In this document: one piece after another, positions 52,006 to 61,382 of the stretch
Position numbering within the stretch: the stretch's first letter is position 1
Layout: each line of letters starts with the position of its first letter
NCBI RefSeq assembly: GCF_002742685.1
Contig: NZ_PEDM01000008.1
Coordinates: 1 to 64,000 of the forward strand
Direction: 5' to 3'
Origin: Anoxybacillus flavithermus
GTDB taxonomy: Bacteria; Bacillota; Bacilli; Bacillales; Anoxybacillaceae
Length of the DNA: 64,000 bases
The notes under the pieces: model-generated
What the model saw: the letters and a program-made list of their open reading frames with translations, nothing else
Databases searched by the model: none
Told to the model about the DNA's origin: nothing
Made by a program: the position numbers and the translations under genes

Positions 52006-53238
52006 ATGAAGGCAGAAATCATTGCGGTCGGCTCGGAGCTTTTACTTGGTCAAATTGCAAATACAAATGCCCAATTTTTATCGCAACAATTAGCTGAAAT
52101 AGGGATAGATGTATATTACCATACGGTTGTTGGGGATAATCCTCAAAGGCTTACACATGCGATTGAAGTAGCAAAGCAACGCTCAAATTTAATTATTTTT
52201 ACAGGGGGACTTGGACCAACAAAAGATGATTTAACAAAAGAAACGATTGCAAAGATGCTAAACAAATCACTTGTTTTAGATGAAGAAGCATGGCGTTCTA
52301 TTTGTGATTATTTTTCGAAAACAAATCGTCCGATGTCTCCTAACAATCGAAAACAGGCACTTGTGTTAGAAGGAAGTTGCGTGTTAAAAAATGAACATGG
52401 GATGGCTCCAGGAATGGCACTTACTGTTGATCATATCACATATATGCTTCTACCAGGACCGCCAAAGGAAATGAAGCCGATGTTCATCAAATATGGACGT
52501 CCTTTTTTATTGCAAAAACGTCATGTTCACGAAAAAATTGTTTCGCTTGTTCTTCGTTTTTTTCACATCGGTGAATCACAACTAGAAGCGGAAATTGAAG
52601 ATTTGATCGACGCTCAAACGAATCCAACGATTGCTCCGCTTGCGTCTGATGGTGAAGTGACTCTCCGCTTAACAGCGAAGCATGAACGTGAAGAAGAAGC
52701 GAAGCGAATGATTAACGAAGTAGAGCAAAAAATTTTAGCGCGTGTTCGTCCTTATTTTTACGGTTACAATGATGAAACGTTGTTTAGCAAACTGTTAGCT
52801 ACATTAAAAGAAAAGAATAAGACACTTGCTGTTGCTGAAAGTTTAACGGGAGGTTTATTTTTAGAAGAAATGACAGCACTTCCAACGGCTTCTACAGTCA
52901 TCGCGGGGGGAGTTGTTTGTTATACAAATGAAATAAAGGAAAATGTGCTCCATGTGCCGAAAGAAATATTACAAACGGAGGGGGCAGTTAGTGAACGATG
53001 TGCGCAGTTGATGTCAGAAAATGTTCGAAAGCTTTGCGGAAGCGATATCGGTATTAGTTTTACAGGTGTCGCAGGACCGGGCGATTTGGAAGGAAAACCA
53101 GTAGGAACAGTATGGATAGGGATTGCTACAGAACAAGGCACAAAAACATTTGCACTTACGTTATCGGGTGATCGTCAAGCTATTCGGATGCGTGCGGCGA
53201 AATACGGTTGTTATTATTTACTACAATTGCTATATTGA
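52006..53238 (+). CDS. cinA: Competence/damage-inducible protein CinA
   Basis: The 410-residue protein has an N-terminal MoaB-like domain ([46 protein letters not shown]) and a C-terminal nicotinamide-nucleotide amidase domain ([42 protein letters not shown]). It precedes recA, as in other Bacillaceae. GGGATGGGAG lies upstream of the ATG. Confidence 0.94.
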   Translation: MKAEIIAVGSELLLGQIANTNAQFLSQQLAEIGIDVYYHTVVGDNPQRLTHAIEVAKQRSNLIIFTGGLGPTKDDLTKETIAKMLNKSLVLDEEAWRSICDYFSKTNRPMSPNNRKQALVLEGSCVLKNEHGMAPGMALTVDHITYMLLPGPPKEMKPMFIKYGRPFLLQKRHVHEKIVSLVLRFFHIGESQLEAEIEDLIDAQTNPTIAPLASDGEVTLRLTAKHEREEEAKRMINEVEQKILARVRPYFYGYNDETLFSKLLATLKEKNKTLAVAESLTGGLFLEEMTALPTASTVIAGGVVCYTNEIKENVLHVPKEILQTEGAVSERCAQLMSENVRKLCGSDIGISFTGVAGPGDLEGKPVGTVWIGIATEQGTKTFALTLSGDRQAIRMRAAKYGCYYLLQLLY

Positions 53239-53242
53239 TTTA

Positions 53243-53292
53243 CGAACATTTATTCGTTTTTTCTTGGCAAATAAACATAAAACATGTATAGT
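53243..53292 (+). promoter_or_regulatory. recA promoter with LexA (DinR) box
   Basis: CGAACATTTATTCG (53243-53256) matches the Bacillus SOS box CGAACRNRYGTTCG at 12 of 14 positions. It lies just upstream of TTGGCA (53264-53269) and TATAGT (53287-53292), spaced 17 bp. Confidence 0.7.
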
Positions 53293-53343
53293 AATAAGTA
53301 GCAGCCACTGTTTTATTTCTCATAAGCAAAAGGAGGAGTTTTT

Positions 53344-54381
53344 TTGAACGATCGTCAAGCAGCATTAGAACAAGCGTTAAAGCAAATTGAGAAACAGTTT
53401 GGAAAAGGTTCCATTATGAAGCTAGGAGAGCAAACAGATCGTCAAATTTCGACTGTATCGAGTGGCTCTCTTGCACTTGATATTGCGCTTGGAGTAGGGG
53501 GATATCCGCGGGGGCGTATTATTGAAATTTACGGTCCGGAATCTTCAGGGAAAACGACGGTTGCTCTTCACGCCATTGCTGAAGTACAAAAGCAAGGTGG
53601 CCAAGCAGCGTTTATTGATGCGGAACATGCGCTAGACCCTATTTATGCTGAAAAATTAGGGGTCAATATCGATGAATTGTTGCTTTCACAGCCAGATACA
53701 GGGGAGCAAGCGTTAGAAATTGCCGAAGCACTTGTGCGAAGTGGGGCAGTTGATATTATCGTCATTGACTCAGTCGCAGCTCTTGTTCCGAAGGCTGAAA
53801 TTGAAGGGGAAATGGGTGATGCTCACGTCGGATTGCAGGCACGACTCATGTCCCAAGCGCTACGTAAACTATCAGGCGCCATCAACAAATCTAAAACGAT
53901 CGCTATCTTCATTAACCAAATAAGGGAAAAAGTGGGAGTTATGTTTGGGAACCCAGAGACAACTCCTGGAGGTCGTGCATTGAAGTTTTATGCGTCTGTT
54001 CGTTTAGAAGTGCGTCGTGCAGAACAAATTAAACAAGGCAACGACATGGTTGGAAATAAGACGAAAATTAAAGTCGTGAAAAACAAAGTGGCGCCTCCGT
54101 TTAAAACAGCGGATGTAGATATTATGTATGGCGAAGGAATTTCAAAAGAAGGCGAAATTATTGATATGGGTGCTGAACTCGACATTATTCAAAAAAGTGG
54201 CGCTTGGTATTCATATAAAGATGAACGATTAGGACAAGGGCGAGAAAATGCCAAACAATTTTTAAAGGAAAATCCACACATTATGGAAGAAATTGCGCGT
54301 GAAATTCGCCAACATTATGGCATTACAGCAGGGGCATCGACGACATCTGTGCGCGAAGATGATTTAGACTTCTTAGAGTAA
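53344..54381 (+). CDS. recA: Recombinase RecA
   Basis: The 345-residue RecA has Walker [10 protein letters not shown], Walker [15 protein letters not shown], the L2 region [22 protein letters not shown] and an acidic tail ending [10 protein letters not shown]. It pairs homologous DNA strands and promotes LexA self-cleavage. Translation begins at TTG 53344 behind AAAGGAGGAG. There is no intein or insertion. An SOS box lies upstream. Confidence 0.98.
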   Translation: MNDRQAALEQALKQIEKQFGKGSIMKLGEQTDRQISTVSSGSLALDIALGVGGYPRGRIIEIYGPESSGKTTVALHAIAEVQKQGGQAAFIDAEHALDPIYAEKLGVNIDELLLSQPDTGEQALEIAEALVRSGAVDIIVIDSVAALVPKAEIEGEMGDAHVGLQARLMSQALRKLSGAINKSKTIAIFINQIREKVGVMFGNPETTPGGRALKFYASVRLEVRRAEQIKQGNDMVGNKTKIKVVKNKVAPPFKTADVDIMYGEGISKEGEIIDMGAELDIIQKSGAWYSYKDERLGQGRENAKQFLKENPHIMEEIAREIRQHYGITAGASTTSVREDDLDFLE

Positions 54382-54406
54382 AAAGAGGCACGTTGTGTCT
54401 CTTTTT
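54380..54406 (+). terminator. Terminator after recA
   Basis: AAAAAGAG-G-CAC pairs with GTG-T-CTCTTTTT, followed by more T. It overlaps the recA stop. Confidence 0.75.
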
Positions 54407-54460
54407 CTCTTTGTTTTAGAAAATTCAACCATATGAAGCGCTTTCCCGCAATGACAAGCC

Positions 54461-54489
54461 TTGACAATATGGAAGGTCACCTTTAAAAT
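54461..54489 (+). promoter_or_regulatory. Probable rny promoter
   Basis: TTGACA (54461-54466) and TAAAAT (54484-54489) are 17 bp apart. A second TTGACAAT copy occurs about 42 bp further on without a matching -10. Confidence 0.55.
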
Positions 54490-54591
54490 GTACATGTATA
54501 TTTGACAATTTTGAAGTGTATGTTGAATGGTTGCAATGTACATGCCGACATTGATGAAGTAACGAATTTATAGCAAGAGGAGGTGAGGATA

Positions 54592-56148
54592 ATGGGTGAA
54601 ACGATCATCTCCGCTTTGCTTGCCCTAGTCGTCGGTGCAGTTGTTGGCTTTTTTGTTCGTAAATCCATTGCCGAGGCAAAAATTGGTGGTGCACAAGCAG
54701 CTGCCAAGCAAATGATCGAAGAAGCGAAACGAGAAGCAGACGCATTGAAAAAAGAGGCTCTCCTTGAAGCAAAGGATGAAATTCACAAACTTCGTGTGGA
54801 AGCAGAGCGAGAAATTCGCGAACGAAGAAGTGAATTGCAAAAACAGGAAAATCGTTTGTTACAAAAGGAAGAGAATCTCGATCGAAAGGACGAATCTTTA
54901 AACAAGCGAGAAGCGTTGCTTGAGAAGAAAGAGAATTCTCTCAATGAAAGACAACAGCATATTGAAGAGATGGAAAGCAAAGTGGAAGAACTCGTTCGAA
55001 AAGAACAAGCGGAACTTGAGCGCATTTCTAGCTTGACGCGTGAAGAAGCACGGCAAATCATTTTAGAGCGTGTAGAGAAAGAACTTTCTCATGAAATCGC
55101 ACTCATGGTCAAAGAAGCAGAGACAAAAGTGAAAGAAGAAGCTGATAAAAAAGCAAAAGAAATTTTGTCGCTTGCTATTCAACGCTGTGCGGCTGATCAT
55201 GTAGCAGAAACGACTGTATCTGTTGTGAACTTGCCAAATGACGAAATGAAGGGACGAATTATCGGACGTGAAGGACGTAACATCCGTACGTTAGAAACGT
55301 TAACAGGTATTGATCTCATCATTGATGACACGCCGGAAGCAGTCATTTTATCTGGTTTTGATCCGATTCGTCGTGAGACGGCACGAATTGCGTTAGATAA
55401 GCTTGTTCAAGACGGGCGTATTCATCCGGCGCGAATTGAAGAAATGGTCGAAAAAGCGAGAAGAGAAGTAGATGAGCATATTCGTGAAGTGGGAGAACAA
55501 ACAACGTTCGAAGTTGGTGTTCACGGATTGCATCCAGATTTAATTAAGATTTTAGGACGATTGAAGTTCCGTACAAGCTATGGACAAAATGTCCTTAAAC
55601 ATTCGATGGAAGTCGCATACTTAGCTGGCTTAATGGCAGCTGAGTTAGGAGAAGATGAGATGCTTGCAAGACGAGCAGGTCTTCTTCATGACATTGGAAA
55701 AGCTGTTGACCATGAAGTAGAAGGAAGCCATGTTGAAATTGGTGTAGAGCTAGCAACGAAATATAAAGAGCATCCAGTTGTCATTAACAGTATCGCTTCC
55801 CATCATGGCGATACGGAACCGACGTCGATTATCGCTGTTCTTGTCGCTGCTGCAGACGCTTTATCTGCTGCTCGACCAGGTGCTCGTAGCGAAACATTGG
55901 AAAATTATATTCGTCGCCTTGAAAAGCTGGAAGAAATCGCTGAGTCGTATGAAGGTGTTGAAAAATCGTATGCGATTCAAGCTGGACGTGAGATTCGTAT
56001 TATGGTGAAGCCAGATATGATCGATGACTTGGAAGCACATCGTTTAGCACGCGATATTCGCAAGCGTATTGAAGAAGAACTTGATTATCCAGGTCATATT
56101 AAAGTTACAGTCATTCGTGAAACGCGAGCTGTTGAATATGCAAAGTAA
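54592..56148 (+). CDS. rny: Ribonuclease Y
   Basis: The 518-residue endonuclease starts mRNA decay at the membrane. It has an N-terminal membrane helix (about 5-22), a long Glu/Lys-rich coiled coil (to about 200), and a KH domain ([20 protein letters not shown]). The HD domain has the metal motif [12 protein letters not shown]. The start is ATG 54592 behind GAGGAGGTGAGG. RicA, encoded 8 kb downstream, belongs to the complex that steers RNase Y in B. subtilis. Confidence 0.97.
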   Translation: MGETIISALLALVVGAVVGFFVRKSIAEAKIGGAQAAAKQMIEEAKREADALKKEALLEAKDEIHKLRVEAEREIRERRSELQKQENRLLQKEENLDRKDESLNKREALLEKKENSLNERQQHIEEMESKVEELVRKEQAELERISSLTREEARQIILERVEKELSHEIALMVKEAETKVKEEADKKAKEILSLAIQRCAADHVAETTVSVVNLPNDEMKGRIIGREGRNIRTLETLTGIDLIIDDTPEAVILSGFDPIRRETARIALDKLVQDGRIHPARIEEMVEKARREVDEHIREVGEQTTFEVGVHGLHPDLIKILGRLKFRTSYGQNVLKHSMEVAYLAGLMAAELGEDEMLARRAGLLHDIGKAVDHEVEGSHVEIGVELATKYKEHPVVINSIASHHGDTEPTSIIAVLVAAADALSAARPGARSETLENYIRRLEKLEEIAESYEGVEKSYAIQAGREIRIMVKPDMIDDLEAHRLARDIRKRIEEELDYPGHIKVTVIRETRAVEYAK

Positions 56149-56176
56149 AGCTACTCCTCGTTTGGAGTAGCTTTTT
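56147..56176 (+). terminator. Terminator after rny
   Basis: AAAGCTACTCC (56147-56157) pairs with GGAGTAGCTTT (56164-56174), then T. Confidence 0.8.
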
Positions 56177-56246
56177 CGTATTGATAAACGCTTTATTTTA
56201 TGCGAAACTGAAAAATAGAAATCATGAGTATAGAAAGGGTAATACG

Positions 56247-57041
56247 ATGAAAATATTATTTATCGGTGATGTCGTAGGGCAACCGGGAAGAAAAATGGTT
56301 GATGAATACGTACCGAAGCTAAAAGCAAAATATAAGCCACATGTAATTGTTGTCAACGGTGAAAATGCCGCTGGTGGGAAAGGAATTACCGAAAAAATAT
56401 ATCGGCGTTTTTTAGAGATGGGAGTACATGCAGTAACACTTGGAAATCACTCGTGGGATAATCGGGAAATTTTTGAATTTATTGATCAAGCGAAAGTACT
56501 TATTCGTCCAGGGAATTTTCCAGCAGGTACACCTGGAAAAGGAATTGCATTTATTCAAATAGAGGGATACGAAGCCGCGGTAATTAGTTTGCAAGGAAGA
56601 ACGTTTTTGCCAGCGATTGATTGTCCGTTTAAAAAAGCAGATGAATTAGTAGAAACGGCGCTCGCACGGACTCCTGTCATTCTTGTAGATTTTCATGCGG
56701 AAGCAACGAGTGAAAAACAAGCGATGGGATGGTATTTAGACGGACGAGTAAGCGCTGTCGTTGGTACGCATACACATGTTCAAACAGCTGACTCTCGTAT
56801 TTTGCCAAATGGAACGGGTTATATTACCGATGTCGGTATGACAGGACCTTATGACGGGATTTTGGGAGTGGATCGTGAGGCGGTATTGCGCAAATTTTTA
56901 ACGGGCTTACCTGTTCGTTTTGAAGTCACGACAGGTCGTGCGCAGTTGAATGCTGTGCTCATTGAGGTAGATGAAAAAAGCGGAAAAACAAAGTCGATTC
57001 AACGGATTATGATTAATGACGACCACCCATATTTTGACTAG
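56247..57041 (+). CDS. ymdB: YmdB metallophosphoesterase
   Basis: The 264-residue calcineurin-like enzyme has the metal motifs FIGDVVGQPGRK, NGENAAGGKG, TLGNHSWDN and VGTHTHVQTAD. B. subtilis YmdB hydrolyses cyclic nucleotides and affects biofilm and motility choices. The start is ATG 56247. Upstream in-frame codons run into the rny terminator region. The position between rny and spoVS is conserved. Confidence 0.95.
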   Translation: MKILFIGDVVGQPGRKMVDEYVPKLKAKYKPHVIVVNGENAAGGKGITEKIYRRFLEMGVHAVTLGNHSWDNREIFEFIDQAKVLIRPGNFPAGTPGKGIAFIQIEGYEAAVISLQGRTFLPAIDCPFKKADELVETALARTPVILVDFHAEATSEKQAMGWYLDGRVSAVVGTHTHVQTADSRILPNGTGYITDVGMTGPYDGILGVDREAVLRKFLTGLPVRFEVTTGRAQLNAVLIEVDEKSGKTKSIQRIMINDDHPYFD

Positions 57042-57081
57042 TTCCTCTTTTAAGATTTTTCAGAAAAAATATATATTGTAG

Positions 57082-57108
57082 CAGGAATACAGGAAAACAG
57101 GGATGAAT
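57082..57108 (+). promoter_or_regulatory. Sigma-H-type promoter of spoVS
   Basis: AGGAATA (57083-57089) and TGAAT (57104-57108) fit the sigma-H pattern AGGAWWW and GAAT with a spacing of 14. B. subtilis spoVS is known to depend on sigma-H. Confidence 0.6.
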
Positions 57109-57167
57109 ATATAATAAACAGTACAACTTTTTTACAAGCAATTGTTAGAAACGAGGAGGAGCTAGAA

Positions 57168-57428
57168 ATGGAAATATTAAAAGTTTCAGCAAAGTCTAAT
57201 CCTAATTCCGTAGCTGGTGCACTTGCAGGCGTGTTAAGAGAGCGCGGTGCAGCCGAAATTCAAGCAATTGGCGCAGGTGCATTAAATCAAGCCGTTAAGG
57301 CAGTAGCAATCGCGCGAGGATTCGTAGCACCAAGCGGAGTTGATCTCATTTGTATTCCTGCATTTACGGACATTCAAATTGATGGAGAAGAGCGGACGGC
57401 AATTAAACTCATTGTTGAGCCGCGTTAA
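57168..57428 (+). CDS. spoVS: Stage V sporulation protein S
   Basis: The 86-residue Alba-like protein is nearly invariant in the family (LKVSAKSNPNSVAGALAGVLRERG, AIARGFVAPSGVDLICIPAF). It is needed for septation-linked steps and coat assembly in sporulation. AGGAGGAGC precedes the ATG. Confidence 0.97.
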   Translation: MEILKVSAKSNPNSVAGALAGVLRERGAAEIQAIGAGALNQAVKAVAIARGFVAPSGVDLICIPAFTDIQIDGEERTAIKLIVEPR

Positions 57429-57438
57429 TACACATAAG

Positions 57439-57470
57439 CCTGTTTGCTTGTTAAGCAAACAGGTTATTTT
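57439..57470 (+). terminator. Terminator after spoVS
   Basis: CCTGTTTGC (57439-57447) pairs with GCAAACAGG (57455-57463), followed by TTATTTTT. Confidence 0.8.
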
Positions 57471-57535
57471 TGTAGTTTGAGCATTTATCAGTTATAAAAA
57501 AGTGAAGCCTCATTTTTTTTAACGGAGGGATCGTT

Positions 57536-58459
57536 GTGCGTATATTTGACGCTCATTGTGATGTTTTATATCAACTATTTTGTGACCAAGATGTATCGTT
57601 TGAACGCAGTCCGTCGCTACATGTAACATACGATGGATTAAAGCAGGCCGGTGTAACTGTACAAGGATTTGCCATTTATATTCCGAAACATGTAAGACCT
57701 GAGTCGCGCTTTTTTGTAGCTTTAGAGATGATTGATTATTTTTATGAGAAAGTTGTGTCACAGCCAAATATGAAAGTTGTTCGCTCAAAAAAAGAAATCG
57801 ATCAACTACAACCACATGAAATTGGAGCGATGCTGACATTAGAAGGATGTGAAGCCATAGGAGAAAGTTTAACGCAATTGCGCACACTTCTTCGCCTCGG
57901 TGTTCGCTCTGTTGGCTTAACGTGGAATGACGCCAATATGGTAGCGGATGGGGCACTCGAGCAACGCGGGGGAGGATTAACAAAATTCGGTAAAGAAGTC
58001 GTTCACTTATTAAACGAACAACAATGTTGGACGGATGTATCTCATTTAAGTGAACGAGCGTTTTGGGATGTTATGGAATTAGCTCGCTATCCGATCGCTT
58101 CACATTCGAATGCATATACCCTTTGTCCACATCCTCGCAATTTGCGTGATGATCAAATTGAAGCGTTGATTAAGAAAAATGGGGTCATTGGTGTGACGTT
58201 TGTTCCCCAGTTTTTACGGCATGATGCACAAACGACAACGGTAGCAGATGTATTGAGTCATATCGACTATATTTGTTCATTAGGCGGAGAAAATCATATT
58301 GGCTTCGGATCTGATTTTGATGGTATTTTTGAAACGGTTGATCAATTGGCGAATGTTTCTCATTATACTCATTTTATTGACGAGTTGCTAAAACATTTTA
58401 AAGAAGAACAAGTGAGAAAATTTTTGTTTTGTAATTTTTACGAGCGAATCCCGCAATAA
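57536..58459 (+). CDS. Membrane dipeptidase-family (M19) metallopeptidase
   Basis: The 307-residue enzyme is of the renal dipeptidase family. It has FDAHCDVLYQLF with the first metal-binding His-x-Asp, Glu in LTLEGCEAIGE, SVGLTWND, His in PIASHSNAYTLC, and GSDFDGI near the end. It removes dipeptides with D- or L- C-terminal residues. The start is GTG 57536 behind GGAGGGATC. B. subtilis has tdh and kbl at this point of the region. Confidence 0.9.
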   Translation: MRIFDAHCDVLYQLFCDQDVSFERSPSLHVTYDGLKQAGVTVQGFAIYIPKHVRPESRFFVALEMIDYFYEKVVSQPNMKVVRSKKEIDQLQPHEIGAMLTLEGCEAIGESLTQLRTLLRLGVRSVGLTWNDANMVADGALEQRGGGLTKFGKEVVHLLNEQQCWTDVSHLSERAFWDVMELARYPIASHSNAYTLCPHPRNLRDDQIEALIKKNGVIGVTFVPQFLRHDAQTTTVADVLSHIDYICSLGGENHIGFGSDFDGIFETVDQLANVSHYTHFIDELLKHFKEEQVRKFLFCNFYERIPQ

Positions 58460-58498
58460 AAAACCGGAAGAAAAATTCACATTTTTGTAACAAATATG

Positions 58499-58540
58499 TT
58501 GCAATTTTTTTTCAATAGGGCTAGAATGAAAGCGTTTAGT
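58499..58540 (+). promoter_or_regulatory. korAB promoter with cre-like site
   Basis: TTGCAA (58499-58504) and TAGAAT (58522-58527) are 17 bp apart. TGAAAGCGTTTAGT (58527-58540) fits the CcpA consensus TGWAANCGNTNWCA at 12 of 14 positions and covers the predicted start. A second -10-like TATAAT at 58607 lacks a -35. Confidence 0.5.
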
Positions 58541-58660
58541 ATATGAAATTTTTCAAAAAATTTATTAAGCGAAATGGTAGAGCTTTTTTTGGAAAAGTGC
58601 TACACTTATAATCGTACAATGTTACGTCACAATTGATGGAACTTTAAAGGGGTGTAAGAC

Positions 58661-60397
58661 ATGATTAGTCAACTTTCATGGAAAGTTGGAGGACAACAAG
58701 GGGAAGGTATTGAAAGTACGGGGGAGATATTCTCCATTGCGCTCAACCGACTAGGCTACTATTTATACGGTTATCGCCACTTTTCATCTCGAATTAAAGG
58801 TGGTCACACGAACAATAAAATTCGTGTTAGCACAACACAAGTTCGTTCGATTGCCGATGATCTTGATATATTAGTAGCTTTTGACCAAGAGACGATTGAT
58901 TTTAACTTTCACGAGTTGCGTCAGGGTGGGATCGTCATTGCAGACGCGAAGTTTAATCCGACGATTCCAGATGAGTCAAAAGCTACGTTGTATGCGGTTC
59001 CATTTACGGATATTGCAACAGAATTAGGAACAGCATTAATGAAAAACATGGTTGCAGTCGGAGCTTCTAGCGCAGTACTCGGTCTCGATATTAGCGTATA
59101 TGAAGGGGTCGTTCAGGAGATTTTCGGTCGCAAAGGTGAACAAGTCGTTGCTAAAAACATGGAAGCGATCAGAGCGGGCGCTCAGTTTATGCGTGAACAA
59201 CTTGGTGACAACATTCAATTAATGCAACTTGATAAGGCAGATGGCAAAAAGAGAATGTTTATGATTGGAAACGATGCAATTGCGCTTGGCGCACTTGCTG
59301 GTGGCGCTCGTTTTATGGCGGCTTACCCAATTACGCCAGCATCCGAAATTATGGAATATTTAATTAAAAAGCTTCCACAGTTCGGTGGCACGGTCATTCA
59401 AACAGAAGATGAAATCGCAGCTTGTACGATGGCTATTGGCGCAAACTATGCGGGTGTGCGCACATTGACAGCTTCCGCTGGACCTGGTCTTTCGCTTATG
59501 ATGGAAGCGATCGGATTAGCCGGAATTACAGAAACACCAATTGTTATTGTTGATACGCAACGCGGTGGCCCAAGCACAGGTCTTCCAACAAAACAAGAGC
59601 AGTCAGATTTAATGGCTATGATTTACGGTACGCATGGAGAGATTCCGAAAGTGGTCATGGCGCCAAGTACTGTACAAGAAGCGTTTTACGATATGGTTGA
59701 AGCGTTTAATATTGCAGAAGAATATCAATGCCCAGTCATCGTTTTAACAGACTTGCAACTTTCGTTAGGAAAGCAAACTGTTGAGCCGCTAGAGTATGAC
59801 AAAATTGAAATTCGTCGCGGCAAGCTTGTTACAGGGGAACTTCCTGAAATTCCAGACAAAGGTTGCTTCAAACGATATGAGGTGACTGAAGACGGTGTGT
59901 CACCACGCGTATTGCCGGGAATGAAAAACGGTATTCACCATGTGACAGGTGTTGAGCACGATGAAACAGGCCGTCCTTCTGAAGTAGCAGCGAACCGTAT
60001 TGCACAAATGGATAAGCGTTTACGCAAGTTAAAACATATTCAATTCCCGACACCAGTTCATAAACATGTGAAGCATGAAGAAGCAGATATATTAATTGTC
60101 GGATTTAACTCGACGCGCGGGGCGATTGAAGAGGCGATGGAACGATTAGAACGCGATGGTATTAAAGTAAACCATGCTCACGTTCGTCTCATTCATCCGT
60201 TCCCGACGGAAGAAATGTTGCCGCTTGTGCAGTCAGCGAAAAAAGTTGTTGTTGTTGAAAATAACGCAACAGGACAACTTGCCAACATTTTAAAAATGAA
60301 CGTTGGACATGCTGAGAAAGTATTTAACGTGTTGAAGTATGATGGCAACCCGTTCTTACCGCACGAAGTTTATACAAAATGCAAGGAGTTGTTTTAA
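58661..60397 (+). CDS. korA: 2-Oxoacid:ferredoxin oxidoreductase, fused gamma-alpha subunit
   Basis: The 578-residue chain has an N-terminal gamma domain (about 1-175: WKVGGQQGEGIESTGEIFS, RIKGGHTNNKIRVS). The alpha domain starts near MFMIGNDAIALGALAGGARFMAAYPITPASEIMEYL. It oxidises 2-oxoglutarate (or another 2-oxoacid) to the acyl-CoA, passing electrons to ferredoxin. The catalytic partner KorB follows, its start 3 bp after this stop. The fused form is usual in Bacillaceae. Confidence 0.93.
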   Translation: MISQLSWKVGGQQGEGIESTGEIFSIALNRLGYYLYGYRHFSSRIKGGHTNNKIRVSTTQVRSIADDLDILVAFDQETIDFNFHELRQGGIVIADAKFNPTIPDESKATLYAVPFTDIATELGTALMKNMVAVGASSAVLGLDISVYEGVVQEIFGRKGEQVVAKNMEAIRAGAQFMREQLGDNIQLMQLDKADGKKRMFMIGNDAIALGALAGGARFMAAYPITPASEIMEYLIKKLPQFGGTVIQTEDEIAACTMAIGANYAGVRTLTASAGPGLSLMMEAIGLAGITETPIVIVDTQRGGPSTGLPTKQEQSDLMAMIYGTHGEIPKVVMAPSTVQEAFYDMVEAFNIAEEYQCPVIVLTDLQLSLGKQTVEPLEYDKIEIRRGKLVTGELPEIPDKGCFKRYEVTEDGVSPRVLPGMKNGIHHVTGVEHDETGRPSEVAANRIAQMDKRLRKLKHIQFPTPVHKHVKHEEADILIVGFNSTRGAIEEAMERLERDGIKVNHAHVRLIHPFPTEEMLPLVQSAKKVVVVENNATGQLANILKMNVGHAEKVFNVLKYDGNPFLPHEVYTKCKELF

Positions 60398-60399
60398 AC

Positions 60400-61266
60400 A
60401 TGGCGACATTTAAAGATTTCCGTAATAGTATTAAACCGAACTGGTGTCCAGGTTGTGGCGACTTTTCTGTGCAAGCAGCCATTCAGCGCGCGGCTGCCAA
60501 CGTTGGACTTGAACCACATGAACTTGTTGTTGTCTCTGGAATTGGTTGTTCAGGTCGTATTTCTGGTTACATTAACTCATATGGCTTCCATGGTGTTCAC
60601 GGCCGAGCGCTTCCAATTGCCCAAGGGGTAAAAATGGCAAATCGCGATTTGACGGTTATTGCTGCTGGTGGTGACGGTGACGGATTTGCGATCGGAATGG
60701 GACATACAATTCATGCTATTCGACGTAACATCGACATTACGTACATCGTCATGGATAACCAAATTTACGGATTGACAAAAGGTCAAACATCACCGCGCAG
60801 TGAAGTTGGATTTAAAACGAAGAGTACGCCACAAGGGTCAGTTGAGCCAGCGTTGTCGATCATGGAAATGGCATTAACAGCAGGGGCAACATTCGTCGCT
60901 CAAAGCTTTTCTAGCGATTTAAAAGAGTTGACGCAATTAATTGAAGAGGGCATGAAGCATAAAGGATTCTCGCTCATTAACGTATTTAGCCCGTGTGTTA
61001 CGTACAATAAAGTAAACACATACGACTGGTTTAAAGACAATTTAACGAGCTTAAGCACCATTGAAGGATATGATCCATCTAACCGCGAAATGGCGATGCA
61101 AACATTAATGAAACATAAAGGGCTTGTTACAGGGCTCATTTATCAAAATAAAGAGCGCAAATCATATCAAGATCTTGTGCCTGGTTATAGCGAAAAACCA
61201 CTAACTGAAGCGGATTTAACAATTAGTAAAGAAAAATTTGATCAACTCGTTGCAGAGTTTATGTAA
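60400..61266 (+). CDS. korB: 2-Oxoacid:ferredoxin oxidoreductase, beta subunit
   Basis: The 288-residue TPP subunit has cluster cysteines in NWCPGCGDFS and VSGIGCSGR and the TPP/Mg motif GGDGDGFAIGMGH to DNQIYGLTKGQ. A further Cys is in FSPCVTYN. The start is ATG 60400 with AAGGAG upstream. It completes the KorAB enzyme. No dedicated ferredoxin gene is adjacent. Confidence 0.94.
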   Translation: MATFKDFRNSIKPNWCPGCGDFSVQAAIQRAAANVGLEPHELVVVSGIGCSGRISGYINSYGFHGVHGRALPIAQGVKMANRDLTVIAAGGDGDGFAIGMGHTIHAIRRNIDITYIVMDNQIYGLTKGQTSPRSEVGFKTKSTPQGSVEPALSIMEMALTAGATFVAQSFSSDLKELTQLIEEGMKHKGFSLINVFSPCVTYNKVNTYDWFKDNLTSLSTIEGYDPSNREMAMQTLMKHKGLVTGLIYQNKERKSYQDLVPGYSEKPLTEADLTISKEKFDQLVAEFM

Positions 61267-61270
61267 GATA

Positions 61271-61303
61271 GAAAAGAGGGTGGTAGAGGCCATCCTCTTT
61301 TTC
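61271..61303 (+). terminator. Terminator after korAB
   Basis: GAAAAGAGG-TGG pairs with CCA-CCTCTTTTTC with one G-T pair and an inner 6-base loop. Confidence 0.75.
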
Positions 61304-61315
61304 ATGGAAAAAACA

Positions 61316-61344
61316 TTGTTTAAAAGCCTAGAAAATAATATACT
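61316..61344 (+). promoter_or_regulatory. miaB-ricA promoter
   Basis: TTGTTT (61316-61321) and TATACT (61339-61344) are 17 bp apart, about 32 bp before the miaB ribosome site. Confidence 0.55.
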
Positions 61345-61382
61345 ATGTTAGTGTGCGTCTATGAACAAAAGAAAGGAGAATC

